DNA from: Parashewanella spongiae
GTDB taxonomy: Bacteria; Pseudomonadota; Gammaproteobacteria; Enterobacterales; Shewanellaceae
Length of the DNA: 64,000 nt
Assembly (NCBI RefSeq): GCF_004358345.1
Contig: NZ_CP037952.1
Location: 5,065,457 to 5,129,456, forward strand
Reading direction: 5' to 3'
In this document: positions 26,342-35,729 of the stretch, in pieces
Position numbering within the stretch: the stretch's first letter is position 1
Layout of the letters: each line of letters starts with the position of its first letter
Program-made: the position numbers and the translations under genes
The notes under the pieces: generated by a model
What the model was told of the DNA's origin: nothing
Database searches by the model: none
The model's input: only the letters and a program-made list of their open reading frames with translations

Positions 26342-27799
26342 TTAACGGTTATCACTCGCCATACTGTCATCTTGTTTTTCCCTATTAATCAGGCTCGATT
26401 TGATTGGCATTGCTAGCCGAGTCAACTCTGAAATGTGTTGTGTTTGTTCTTCCTCACTTAAAATCTTGTCAGTACCAATAAACTTACTTAAAAATTTCGA
26501 TAATATTGGATTTACCCGCTGGGCATTCTGCGCATTAGTGGATCCCGCCGCCTGTGTCGACAAGGCCGAAGACGGATCACTTGTTAAAGCAGGGAACTCA
26601 ACTGAAGGCTCTCCCCAACAGCGTCCACGTCGATTATTGCTTGAACTCATTCTTAGGTGGCCTTGGGGCTTAGAATGAACCGCAGAGCTTTCACTACCGC
26701 TAAACGAGCTATCTAAACGCTGCCTTTTCATTGCCCGAAAGGACTCTGATAAATCCGCCGCAGATTGGTTTAAGCTCCCCGCCGAGGACTCATCATGAAA
26801 AACCGATTCATTGTCTTCATCTATTTCGGGTAGTTCATCCACATCCGCTAATGATCGAAGATCGTCTGAGGAAGTAAACTGAGTACTGATACTGCTGCGT
26901 CTGGACAGGCTGCCATCACTTTCAGCCACACCTGACACCAGCCAATAGCGTTTTGTTCTCCCTAAAATATCAAGTTTTCCTTTATCACTGTGTTCATTAC
27001 CACTGTATCTCAGTTGAATGTGGTGAGGCGCAAGATATTGATTTAATTTAATCATTGCATCTATTTGCTTAAATAAATCCGCAGTGCTCAGCGCATTAAT
27101 CCAAAACTGGACATCGGTACGGTCAACATTAACTCCGCGACTATCTAATAATCGACCTAACAATACCGACTCATCATTCGGCTTTACTAGCGTTTGAGTG
27201 ATCGGTTTATTGGTTTTTACAGCAGGTACAATCAAGCCTAAGCTCATCGGCTCATTGGCTTGTTTTTTAGATAATGAAAACAAGCCTGTGAGTAGCTTTT
27301 GAGTTTTGGGTGATTTTAACGGTGGTTTTATTGTTAAGTAATTGCTGCTTGCGCCGTTCGTCCGTGACGTTTGACGTGACAAAGCACTCAGATAACCAGT
27401 AACAGGATAACCAATCACCGGATAGTCAGCCGCCGCTGAAGCCTGTACAAGATTAACCTTTTGATGTGTGACAGCCAAAGGTTGAGCAATATGCGGTAGC
27501 CTACTTTGATTTTGAGCCTGCTCAAGCACTGGTTGTTGTACACGATAACCGACAGAGCCCTTTGAATGAGCACCTTGATCTAATGGTTTGCCAAATAAGC
27601 TTAATACAGGTACGACAGCATCTTGCTCAGGTGAATACTGAACTTGCCGAATATCAGGGACTAAGCGACATAGTTTAAATTCGTTAATTATCACTTGGCT
27701 AGCATGACGGCCTCTTGCCTGCAAAGCCGCCCCATTGGAATAGTCACTAGCTGGTACAGCACTTAGTGACACATTGGTAGAAACAGTCATTGCACTCAT
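26342..27799 (-). CDS. Unknown protein with winged-helix-like segment and basic Ser-rich region
   Basis: Not recognised. The 485-aa product opens with a low-complexity segment (MSAMTVSTNVSLSAVPASDY). Residues ~205-295 may form a compact domain: 'LLGRLLDSRGVNVDRTDVQF', 'KQIDAMIKLNQYLAPHHIQL' and then 'GRTKRYWLVSGV', the order of an OmpR-like winged helix ending in a wing. It aligns by eye with the N-terminal segment of the 716-aa protein ([IV]DA[IM]xxLxxxL...RYxL). An acidic/Ser-rich linker follows with MKRQRLDSSFSGSESS, an NLS-like motif in a Ser/Glu context. It is the most upstream gene of the minus-strand run and faces away from pilA. Function unknown. Confidence 0.58.
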   Translation of the reverse strand: MSAMTVSTNVSLSAVPASDYSNGAALQARGRHASQVIINEFKLCRLVPDIRQVQYSPEQDAVVPVLSLFGKPLDQGAHSKGSVGYRVQQPVLEQAQNQSRLPHIAQPLAVTHQKVNLVQASAAADYPVIGYPVTGYLSALSRQTSRTNGASSNYLTIKPPLKSPKTQKLLTGLFSLSKKQANEPMSLGLIVPAVKTNKPITQTLVKPNDESVLLGRLLDSRGVNVDRTDVQFWINALSTADLFKQIDAMIKLNQYLAPHHIQLRYSGNEHSDKGKLDILGRTKRYWLVSGVAESDGSLSRRSSISTQFTSSDDLRSLADVDELPEIDEDNESVFHDESSAGSLNQSAADLSESFRAMKRQRLDSSFSGSESSAVHSKPQGHLRMSSSNNRRGRCWGEPSVEFPALTSDPSSALSTQAAGSTNAQNAQRVNPILSKFLSKFIGTDKILSEEEQTQHISELTRLAMPIKSSLINREKQDDSMASDNR

Positions 27800-28643
27800 G
27801 CTTAGCGGCCTTAACGTAATTCAGCAGTGATATTATACAAATCTACTCTGCCCTCCTTTACAAGGCTCGTTAACTTTTATTCATTAACAATCTCGTTAAT
27901 AAAGAGAGCCTCTAGTCAAAAAAACATCACTACTCTGCCATTTGTCAATTTTTAGGCTGAAATTAATCAAATAAGACGTTAATAAAGCATAATGCTCTGT
28001 ATTTTTGATTAACAATTCAATCTAAACACTGCTTTTGATCAAAATTTAATACATTTTGTACGAATTAATGTTTCAATTTATCTGTGTTTGTAATACTTTT
28101 ATCCATGTAATTGAAATGATCACATTAAATCAACATTTTCTTTGATCATTTACCATGTCTCGACAGAGCAAGGATAAAAGATTAAGTGGTTAAGCTGTTT
28201 TAAAGCAATAATGATAAATCACTTTAATACAATTACTTATAGAAAAAACCATAGGGAACAGGCGTACTAACAAGTACAACGACAGTTCAAAATGTTGTCA
28301 ATTTAATGGATTGCAACAATGGTGGAAGTGAAAAGGTTAGAGTCAATAGTCTAATGTTGTCACGCTCAATCATCAATTAATCTTGATGGTGTGAGTAAAA
28401 AGTAAGCAACAAAGCAACACTTTAGAATTACGGCCTAACTATTTACCCTTTTTGCAAAAATATGCAAAGCCATAGCCATTATTGACAGTCAGGAAAACAA
28501 CTAACGGCTCATCGCGTACAGCAAGATAGAATTTGGTGCAAAATTGTTTGAAAAATATACGCCAACCATCTTTATGAGTCAGTGAAAACAGTGTTACCAT
28601 GTAACAAAACTTAATTTACATATAGTATACAATAGAAAGTTGA
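27800..28643. other. Long AT-rich intergenic region between the unknown-gene block and pilA
   Basis: About 840 bp without a convincing ORF on either strand. It presumably contains divergent promoters. A -10-like TATACAAT occurs at about 28626-28633, just upstream of the pilA leader. I looked for a sigma-54 site and did not find one with correct spacing. Confidence 0.45.
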
Positions 28644-28695
28644 AGCCCTATCCATCACAGGATGCGGCTGAAGCTCCAACTATGGACAAACGGAG
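28644..28695 (+). promoter_or_regulatory. Structured pilA leader that can pair with the ribosome binding site
   Basis: The leader contains AGCC (28644-28647) pairing with GGCT (28666-28669), and CTCC (28674-28677) complementary to the Shine-Dalgarno GGAG (28692-28695). TCCAT (28651-28655) can instead pair with ATGGA (28682-28686). Mutually exclusive pairings near the start suggest translational control; it does not match a riboswitch class I can name. Confidence 0.35.
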
Positions 28696-28703
28696 AAACA
28701 CCC

Positions 28704-29153
28704 ATGAAAGGTATTAAACTAAACAAGAAAGCTCAGGGTTTTACTCTGATTGAATTGATGATTGTTGTGGCAATTATTGGTGTGTTGGCGGCAATAGCAT
28801 TGCCTGCCTATCAAGATTATACACGTTCAGCTCGTTCAACTGGTTTGGTAAATGCAGCAATGTCGTATAGAAGTGCTGTTGAAATTGCCGTTCAAACTGG
28901 TCAAGTCACTACCCCAGCTGGAATTACTCTTGGTAGCGATAGTGTACCTACTGCTGTTTCAATGCAAGAAGACTCTAATGTAGCAACTGCAGCTCTTGCA
29001 GCTGGCGTATTAACGCTTACCGGTACTACAAATTTAGGTACAACTTCTAATGTACTAACTCTTGCACCCGCAATTGATGCAACCACTCTTAATGTTACTT
29101 GGACATGGGGTGGTAACTGCTTTACTTCTGATGTATGTAAAGTTAGCAACTAA
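28704..29153 (+). CDS. pilA: Type IV major pilin PilA
   Basis: This is a type IVa prepilin, cleaved and N-methylated by PilD and assembled into pili. The leader [12 protein letters not shown] is followed by the canonical [20 protein letters not shown] helix with Phe+1 and Glu+5. The mature protein is about 137 aa and has a C-terminal disulfide pair in [13 protein letters not shown], the D-region. I chose ATG 28704, with CGGAG 8 bases upstream; an earlier ATG in the open frame lacks similarity and lies in the structured leader. A terminator follows, so pilA is transcribed apart from pilB-pilC-pilD, as is common. Confidence 0.95.
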   Translation: MKGIKLNKKAQGFTLIELMIVVAIIGVLAAIALPAYQDYTRSARSTGLVNAAMSYRSAVEIAVQTGQVTTPAGITLGSDSVPTAVSMQEDSNVATAALAAGVLTLTGTTNLGTTSNVLTLAPAIDATTLNVTWTWGGNCFTSDVCKVSN

Positions 29154-29171
29154 ATCATATACAATAGTAAT

Positions 29172-29196
29172 AGGCCGCTTAAGCGGCCTTTCCTTT
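29172..29196 (+). terminator. Terminator after pilA
   Basis: The palindrome AGGCCGCTT-AAGCGGCCT is followed by TTCCTTT, 18 bp after the pilA stop. Confidence 0.85.
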
Positions 29197-29313
29197 AACC
29201 TACACAACAAGAACACAAACAACAAGATAATGGATTATCACTTTTTACTACACGGTATGCAGAGCCGTTATGATTTATTCAAAACTCTGCCACACTTTTA
29301 TTAAGGATAGCCA

Positions 29314-31023
29314 ATGCCCACCAGCGGACTGCATCTTGGTCTTTCCAGTTTATTACTACGCAAACAGCTACTGACTCAGCCGCAGCTCGATGCGCTGATC
29401 CAAAAATCCCGTAAAAATAACCACACCTTAGTGCAAGCCCTCGTTGCCGATAATATAGTCACCGCCCGCGATCTCGCCCAGCTTGGCCACCAAGAATACG
29501 GCACGCCCTTATTAGATATTGCTGAATTTGACCTTACCAGCATTCCAGAAGAATACTTAAACCGTAAACTCATCGAGCGCCATCGCTGCTTGCCGCTGTT
29601 TAAACGCGGCAACCGACTGTACATTGCCCAAAGCGACCCTACGAATATTGCCGCCCTTGAGGACTTTCAATTTAATGTCGGCATGCACACCGAATCGGTA
29701 TTGGTTGAAGACGATAAGCTCGCTATCGCCCTTGAAAGAGTGCTCGAAGATGACTTAGACAGCCTAGACATTAGCGACCTTGACGAAGCCTCCCTCGGCG
29801 ACATCGAAGTCGCCGACACTGAGCGCAAACACGATGACAACGAGGGTGACGGCAAAGACGACGCACCAATTGTTATTTACATCAATAAAATTCTCACCGA
29901 TGCCATTCGTAAAGGGGCGTCGGATTTACACTTTGAGCCCTATGAAAAACGCTATCGCATCCGTTTTCGTGTCGATGGCGTATTGCAAGAAGTGTCGCAG
30001 CCGCCCATAGGCTTAGCTTCACGCATTGCCGCCCGTTTAAAGGTGATGTCTAAACTGGATATTGCCGAGCGCCGTGTCCCCCAAGATGGCCGCATTAAGT
30101 TAAAGCTAGGCCGTAACCGCAGTACCGATTTTCGTGTCAGCAGCTTGCCCACACTGTGGGGCGAAAAAATCGTGATGCGTATTTTAGACTCCGCTTCAGC
30201 GCAGCTGGGTATTGAAAAGCTAGGCTATGAGCCTGAGCAGCAAAAGTTATACACCGACGCTCTTGCACAGCCCCAAGGGATGATACTGGTCACAGGGCCA
30301 ACGGGCTCGGGTAAAACCGTATCTTTATATACTGGTCTTAATATTCTCAATACCGAAGAGCGCAATATCTCTACCGCCGAAGATCCCGTTGAAATCAACC
30401 TCGAAGGCGTTAATCAAGTCCACATTAATCTAAAAGCCGGGTTAACCTTTGCCTCGGCATTAAAATCGTTTTTGCGTCAAGACCCTGATATTGTGATGGT
30501 GGGTGAAATACGGGATTTAGAAACCGCCGAAATAGCCATTAAAGCGGCGCAAACTGGTCACTTAGTCTTGTCGACCTTACACACTAACTCAGCGGCAGAA
30601 ACCTTAACCCGTTTATCCAATATGGGCGTACAAGGCTATAACATTGCCAGCTCAGTAAGTTTGATTATTGCCCAGCGCCTTGCAAGGCGTTTGTGCCAGC
30701 ATTGCAAAACTCCTGAAGAGATCCCCGATACCGAATTACTCCGCTTAGGTTTCAGCCAAGCGCACATCGACAGCCAATTTACGGTATTTAAGCCCGTTGG
30801 CTGCGAGCAATGTACTGGTGGATTTAAAGGTCGCGTCGGGATTTACGAAGTGATGAAAATGTCGGAAGAGTTAGCCCGAGTCATTATGGAAGGCGGCAAT
30901 TCCCTTGAATTGCTGAAAATCGCTAAGCAACAAGGTATGGCTGATTTACGCACTTCAGGTTTACTTAAAGTCATGCAAGGCATCAGCAGTATTAACGAAA
31001 TCAACCGAGTCACCAGCTTTTAG
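29314..31023 (+). CDS. pilB: Type IV pilus assembly ATPase PilB
   Basis: This hexameric cytoplasmic ATPase drives pilus extension. The 569-aa product has an N-terminal MshEN/GspE_N-type domain (~20-150), the Asp box region, Walker [13 protein letters not shown], Walker B-like [12 protein letters not shown], the His box [11 protein letters not shown], and a tetracysteine zinc site (CQHC and CEQC) near residues 465-510. It is the first gene after pilA and is followed by pilC after a gap filled with a dispersed palindromic repeat. Confidence 0.96.
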   Translation: MPTSGLHLGLSSLLLRKQLLTQPQLDALIQKSRKNNHTLVQALVADNIVTARDLAQLGHQEYGTPLLDIAEFDLTSIPEEYLNRKLIERHRCLPLFKRGNRLYIAQSDPTNIAALEDFQFNVGMHTESVLVEDDKLAIALERVLEDDLDSLDISDLDEASLGDIEVADTERKHDDNEGDGKDDAPIVIYINKILTDAIRKGASDLHFEPYEKRYRIRFRVDGVLQEVSQPPIGLASRIAARLKVMSKLDIAERRVPQDGRIKLKLGRNRSTDFRVSSLPTLWGEKIVMRILDSASAQLGIEKLGYEPEQQKLYTDALAQPQGMILVTGPTGSGKTVSLYTGLNILNTEERNISTAEDPVEINLEGVNQVHINLKAGLTFASALKSFLRQDPDIVMVGEIRDLETAEIAIKAAQTGHLVLSTLHTNSAAETLTRLSNMGVQGYNIASSVSLIIAQRLARRLCQHCKTPEEIPDTELLRLGFSQAHIDSQFTVFKPVGCEQCTGGFKGRVGIYEVMKMSEELARVIMEGGNSLELLKIAKQQGMADLRTSGLLKVMQGISSINEINRVTSF

Positions 31024-31134
31024 CTTAGGAAAGTGGCGCAAGAAAGTATACCGATGAGTTCTCGTCACTCCAGCGCAGGCTGGAAACAAAATAACGATAG
31101 TTTTTGTATGTCGGTAGTCTAGTGCCTTTGCTTT

Positions 31135-31207
31135 TTTTATAAAAGTCACTGGATACCAGCCTTCGCTGGTATGACGAAGATTGGTACTTTCTAAATCGCT
31201 AGTTCCC
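31135..31207 (-). repeat. Dispersed palindromic repeat, copy B (inverted relative to copy A)
   Basis: This is the reverse complement of the 25722-25800 repeat: GTCACTGGATACCAGCCTTC..., with the same palindrome and the flanking AGAAAGTACCAATCTT on the other strand. A related half palindrome, CACTCCAGCGCAGGCTGG, lies at about 31067. It fills the pilB-pilC gap. Confidence 0.82.
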
Positions 31208-31232
31208 TTAAACCAGCAACAGGACACTGATT

Positions 31233-32501
31233 ATGGCCATTGCCAACCCAGCAAGTCACACAAGCCGTCGTAAGCCCAAAAAACCTAAGGCCGAGCCTAA
31301 GGTCGTCACCTTTCAATGGAAAGGTACCAACCGCGATGGCAAAAAAACCTCCGGTGAACTGCAAGCAATCTCAATGACTGAAGCGCGAGTCATGTTGCGC
31401 AGTCAGGGCATTAGTCCTAAATCAGTGCGTAAAAAAGCCGCCTCCTTGTTCAGTGGTGATAAGCCAATCAAACCTATGGACATCGCCATGATCACCCGCC
31501 AGATAGCCACTATGCTATCAGCCGGAGTGCCATTGGTAACCACTATTCAAATGCTCGGCCAAGGCCACGAAAAACCAAAAGTCCGCCAACTGCTCGGCAC
31601 CATATTGAATGATTTAGAGGCGGGGATCCCGCTGTCAGACGCTTTGCGCCCACACCGCCGTTACTTTGATGAACTCTATGTTGATTTAGTCGCCGCTGGT
31701 GAAAATTCAGGGGCGCTAGATACGGTTTTTGACCGCATTGCCACTTACCGTGAAAAGTCCGAAGCCTTAAAATCCAAAATAAAAAAAGCCATGTTTTACC
31801 CGATTGCCGTCACCGTTGTCGCCATTTTAGTAACGGTTGGCATGTTGCTGTTTGTTGTACCGCAATTTGAAGATATCTTTAAAAGCTTTGGTGCCGAGTT
31901 GCCTGCTTTTACCCAATTTATTTTAATGTTATCTCGCGGGTTACAAGAGTGGTGGTGGGTTTTCTTCATTGCCATTGTCGCTGGAGTGTTTTTATTTATC
32001 CGCAGCCATCGTAATTCCCAAAAGTTTCGCGACCAAGTGGATGGAATAAAGCTCAAAATTCCTGTTATTGGTGAAATACTGCATAAAGCCGCTATGGCAC
32101 GTTTTGCCCGCACCTTAGCCACCACTTTTGCCGCTGGTGTACCACTGATTGAAGGCATAGAGTCAGCCGCTGGTGCTTCTGGCAATGCGGTATATCGTGA
32201 TGCCTTGCTGAAAGTACGTCAAGAAGTCATGTCTGGCATGCAAATGAATGTGGCCATGCGCACCACCGATTTGTTCCCCGATATGCTCATTCAAATGGTG
32301 ATGATTGGTGAAGAATCCGGCTCGCTGGATAATATGCTTAACAAAGTGGCTAATATTTATGAAATGCAAGTAGACGACGCCGTCGATGGCTTAGCCAGCT
32401 TGATTGAACCCATTATGATGGTGGTCATTGGTACTATTGTTGGCGGCTTAATTGTGGGCATGTACTTACCCATATTCGAAATGGGTAAAGTGGTGGGGTA
32501 A
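31233..32501 (+). CDS. pilC: Type IV pilus inner-membrane platform protein PilC
   Basis: This GspF/PilC-family polytopic protein transmits PilB/PilT motion to the pilus base. The 422-aa product has two GspF repeats; the first includes 'ITRQIATMLSAGVPLVTTIQ', the second 'FARTLATTFAAGVPLIEGIE', with paired 'AGENSGALDTVFDRIATYRE' and 'IGEESGSLDNMLNKVA'. Transmembrane segments lie at ~190-220, ~235-260 and ~390-415. It follows pilB. In relatives pilD follows at once; here a 2-kb gene intervenes. Confidence 0.95.
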   Translation: MAIANPASHTSRRKPKKPKAEPKVVTFQWKGTNRDGKKTSGELQAISMTEARVMLRSQGISPKSVRKKAASLFSGDKPIKPMDIAMITRQIATMLSAGVPLVTTIQMLGQGHEKPKVRQLLGTILNDLEAGIPLSDALRPHRRYFDELYVDLVAAGENSGALDTVFDRIATYREKSEALKSKIKKAMFYPIAVTVVAILVTVGMLLFVVPQFEDIFKSFGAELPAFTQFILMLSRGLQEWWWVFFIAIVAGVFLFIRSHRNSQKFRDQVDGIKLKIPVIGEILHKAAMARFARTLATTFAAGVPLIEGIESAAGASGNAVYRDALLKVRQEVMSGMQMNVAMRTTDLFPDMLIQMVMIGEESGSLDNMLNKVANIYEMQVDDAVDGLASLIEPIMMVVIGTIVGGLIVGMYLPIFEMGKVVG

Positions 32502-32624
32502 AGCTACCCAAAATGTTCAAATAGGCACTGTGAGTGGTTCATGAGAATCCAACAATGATTAAGATGTTGTTAAGCTTAGGTTTGTTATTTTAACGGCATC
32601 TTTAATCAATGCATTACCATCTTG

Positions 32625-34688
32625 ATGTATTCACCATCTACAAATCATTCATCGGCCAATCTGTTATCCAATATTGGCATTGAATCGCTACCTGTATCGA
32701 TACCACTTAGGCTATTAAACCACTTTACTTTACGCTCGACTCATCATTCACCAGCACGACTCTCACAGTGGCATGAACTTGAGATCCAAGCCCATTCAAA
32801 ACAAAAATTACATGAACTGATTGCTCGTTATCAATTGAATAGGCCAGCCTATGTTGAAGATCTAACACCAGCCTGCCAGAAATCTAGATTGGATAAACGG
32901 GCAGATATGAGACCTCAGTTGCAGTACATAACTAGTCTTATCCATGAGCTCGTTCAGCAGTGCCAAAGTCGGTATCCACAGTTGCAAGCTGAAGAACTCC
33001 CAGAATTAATAGAAAGTACTGTACATCACTTGGCCATTTGGTTTGAAAGTGAGTTTGTCTCAAATTTTTCCTGCCCACATTTACAGACCTATACCACTCA
33101 ATTATTTCATGAGCTGCATTGCAGAATAAACCATCACTCTTCTCAATACACAAGCAACAATTTTTGTTTAACCGATAGCAAATTTATGTTTCAACTCAGT
33201 AATACAGAAGAAATCGTCTATTTGGCGCTTGTCTTAAAGCTTGTCGCAAGCTCAAAAGGTATTGAGGTATTAAAAGATTATAATCATGAAAAATGGAAGC
33301 CCGCTTACCTTGGAATATGGCACCTGAGTCATACCTTAAGCACAGAGCAAGTATTTAATTGTGAAGCGGATCTCCTTTATGAGCTCATCATCACTCATCA
33401 GTTAACTGATATCGACATTAAGCAATATTTACATCCAACGGCTGAAATTATCATCAGTGCCAAAGCACTCCAATGGTGGCACAACTTACCACTTGAGCTA
33501 ATAACACGCTCCCTTGCTCCAGTAACCCCTCTAGCCGCTCCATTTGCTCAAGAAGATCACTGTTTAAACAGTATGGTGGCGCCTTTTTTATTTGATGCCA
33601 ACGCAGGTCTTCACAATGATGTGGCCGTAAAGGCTCCACGGGTTGAGTCTCTGGTTTTTGGTGAAGAAATAGAGTTGCATTTTAGTCTCCCTTCATTCAC
33701 TCCTGATCCAGACTCAATTTTCTCTATTTATAAGTGGCATGAAAGCTTAGTGCAATTATGTATTGACCAAGGTTTTGAAGTGAGCTCAGCTTGTATTAAT
33801 AATCTTAAGTATATTTTGCAAATTGGAGATTGGCAGCTTATGAGCTTTGTCGATGGTAATGTCATAGAGTGTCACACCACACCTTATACCGCCGAGCAAT
33901 GCTTTACCGTTGTGAAACACAACGAAACAAAACGGATGAGGAGTTCAGAGTTACTGGAAATCACAGTGTTAGACTTGGCGGACACTAAACAACTTCAAGG
34001 ACGCTCTGGACATAAACATATTGATGTTTCAAGCGTATTCAATGGTAATCCCGAATTTGTGCTGCGCTTTATTCTGTTATTTAATCAAATGACCTTTTTA
34101 CCTCGAGTGCTTGATAGACTTTCAAGACTTGAGCAATTCAACTATCTAGCGATAAAACCACAAACTCAGCGCGCGGTGTCTCTACTTAATAAACATATCG
34201 ATGAGCACAGAATTCCTTTGCAAAATGATTATCATAAATTAATTGATTTAGTCATTTTATTTAAAAAACTGTTTAATATGAAAGGCAAATACATTGCCGT
34301 TAATTTAGAGCACCTTAAAGCAGGTACCCCATCAAGGGATATGCTCACAAGCCCTAATAGCACGATAGAATTACGAATGTTTCATTGCCCCCAAACACGG
34401 CTAGAAATCGATTCCATCAACAAATTCATCCAAGGAATGATAACTCTCGCATGGATAGAAATGATACAACGTAAACCAATCACGCTACCTAAACACTCTC
34501 CACCTGAGTATTATGAAAGAACAGAGCAAGCGCAGCAGGAAATGGCTCTTATGTGTAAACAAATTGGGTTAAACTTTACAGAGTTTTGTGCCCTAATGAG
34601 AATTGACGTCACAGAAGCTTGTACCGTCCAAGGTGGCTATTCGTTAAGTGAATTTAAGGAATATAAACAGAGATCACTGCAGCAATAA
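32625..34688 (+). CDS. Putative amidoligase-like protein inserted between pilC and pilD
   Basis: The 687-aa product starts at ATG 32625 (a TTG precedes it). The N-terminal half is helical and unrecognised. The C-terminal half fits the Amidoligase_2 (COOH-NH2 ligase) pattern: an early strand with VFGEEIELHFSLP (the GxExE-type motif), 'KYIAVNLEHL' in the middle, and STIELRMFHCPQTRLEIDSI followed by NKFIQGMITLAWIEM, like the family's 'tvEfRlf..tld...i..wi..v..l'. Family members are proposed to form amide bonds on peptides or proteins, using ATP. No signal peptide is visible. It is oriented with the pil genes but is not part of that conserved operon. Could be a diverged or inactive member; substrate unknown. 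Confidence 0.6.
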   Translation: MYSPSTNHSSANLLSNIGIESLPVSIPLRLLNHFTLRSTHHSPARLSQWHELEIQAHSKQKLHELIARYQLNRPAYVEDLTPACQKSRLDKRADMRPQLQYITSLIHELVQQCQSRYPQLQAEELPELIESTVHHLAIWFESEFVSNFSCPHLQTYTTQLFHELHCRINHHSSQYTSNNFCLTDSKFMFQLSNTEEIVYLALVLKLVASSKGIEVLKDYNHEKWKPAYLGIWHLSHTLSTEQVFNCEADLLYELIITHQLTDIDIKQYLHPTAEIIISAKALQWWHNLPLELITRSLAPVTPLAAPFAQEDHCLNSMVAPFLFDANAGLHNDVAVKAPRVESLVFGEEIELHFSLPSFTPDPDSIFSIYKWHESLVQLCIDQGFEVSSACINNLKYILQIGDWQLMSFVDGNVIECHTTPYTAEQCFTVVKHNETKRMRSSELLEITVLDLADTKQLQGRSGHKHIDVSSVFNGNPEFVLRFILLFNQMTFLPRVLDRLSRLEQFNYLAIKPQTQRAVSLLNKHIDEHRIPLQNDYHKLIDLVILFKKLFNMKGKYIAVNLEHLKAGTPSRDMLTSPNSTIELRMFHCPQTRLEIDSINKFIQGMITLAWIEMIQRKPITLPKHSPPEYYERTEQAQQEMALMCKQIGLNFTEFCALMRIDVTEACTVQGGYSLSEFKEYKQRSLQQ

Positions 34689-34781
34689 ATCAAAAAAGAC
34701 TCATAAAAACCGTTCAACATAGCGAAGGTTTCATATTACAATCAAATTCATATATTTATAAATATTAAGTCGTTAATACTT

Positions 34782-35699
34782 ATGTCTGAGTTTCTCATTT
34801 TACTGAACGCACAACCATACTTGTTTGTCGTCATCGCTTTTATTTTTGCTGCGATGCTCGGCAGTTTCATTAACGTCGTAATCCATCGACTCCCTGTGAT
34901 GTTAAAAAGAGAATGGCAACAAGAGTGTAACCAGTACCTCAATGAATATCATCCAGAAAAAGTCAAAAAATTAGGTGAAACTGAACTCAACAAAGCCATT
35001 GATCCCTTTCCTGAGAAATACAATTTAATCGTGCCGACTTCGGCGTGCCCTAAATGCAACAGCAAGATCAAACCTTGGCACAATTTACCCATTTTAGGTT
35101 GGTTGATACTCAAAGGAAAATGCGCAAACTGTGGCAATGCTATTTCTGCTCGTTACCCGATTATTGAGTTCATCAGTGGCGCATTAGTGGCAACATTAGC
35201 GTGGCATTTCGGGCCAACCATAGATTTTGTAGCAACTGCAGTATTAACCCTAGTGTTAATTGCACTTACAGGTATTGATCTTGATGAAATGTTACTCCCT
35301 GATAATTTAACCTTACCGCTATTGTGGCTGGGAATAATTTTTAGCTTAACCGATGGTTTTGTGAGCCTAAATGACTCAGTCATTGGTGCCGTTGCAGGGT
35401 ATTTGAGTTTATGGTCTGTATTCTGGTTATTTAAGATCGTCACAGGTAAGGAAGGCATGGGTTATGGCGACTTCAAATTAATGGCCGTATTTGGCGCGTG
35501 GCTTGGCTGGCAAATGTTGCCCTTAATTATTTTACTGTCCTCTCTTGTTGGCGCAGTTGTTGGTATTAGTCTGATTGTGAGCAAAAAACTTCATTCAGGT
35601 AACCCAATTCCATTTGGCCCTTATATCGCCGCTGCAGGATGGATAGCTGTGGTTTGGGGTCAAGACATTGTGAATTGGTACTTAGCTCATGCAATTTAA
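34782..35699 (+). CDS. pilD: Prepilin peptidase / N-methyltransferase PilD
   Basis: This polytopic aspartyl protease cleaves and methylates type IV prepilins and the type II secretion pseudopilins, so it should serve both PilA and GspG-K in this window. The 305-aa product has the cytoplasmic zinc-type tetracysteine region (ACPKCNSKIKPWHNLPILGW, then KCANCGN), and the catalytic aspartates in 'TGIDLDEMLLPD' and GMGYGDFKLMA. There are about eight membrane segments. It is separated from pilC by the amidoligase-like gene and is followed 30 bp later by coaE. Confidence 0.96.
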   Translation: MSEFLILLNAQPYLFVVIAFIFAAMLGSFINVVIHRLPVMLKREWQQECNQYLNEYHPEKVKKLGETELNKAIDPFPEKYNLIVPTSACPKCNSKIKPWHNLPILGWLILKGKCANCGNAISARYPIIEFISGALVATLAWHFGPTIDFVATAVLTLVLIALTGIDLDEMLLPDNLTLPLLWLGIIFSLTDGFVSLNDSVIGAVAGYLSLWSVFWLFKIVTGKEGMGYGDFKLMAVFGAWLGWQMLPLIILLSSLVGAVVGISLIVSKKLHSGNPIPFGPYIAAAGWIAVVWGQDIVNWYLAHAI

Positions 35700-35729
35700 A
35701 AGAGAATGTTTAAATAGGAGTGCCAAGTG

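Noticed and set aside
28550..28580. Sigma-54-like promoter (TTGGTGCAAAATTG) upstream of pilA
   Set aside because: The GG and the expected GC elements do not have the fixed 10-bp spacing, and the second element is TG. The TATACAAT further downstream is a better -10 candidate.
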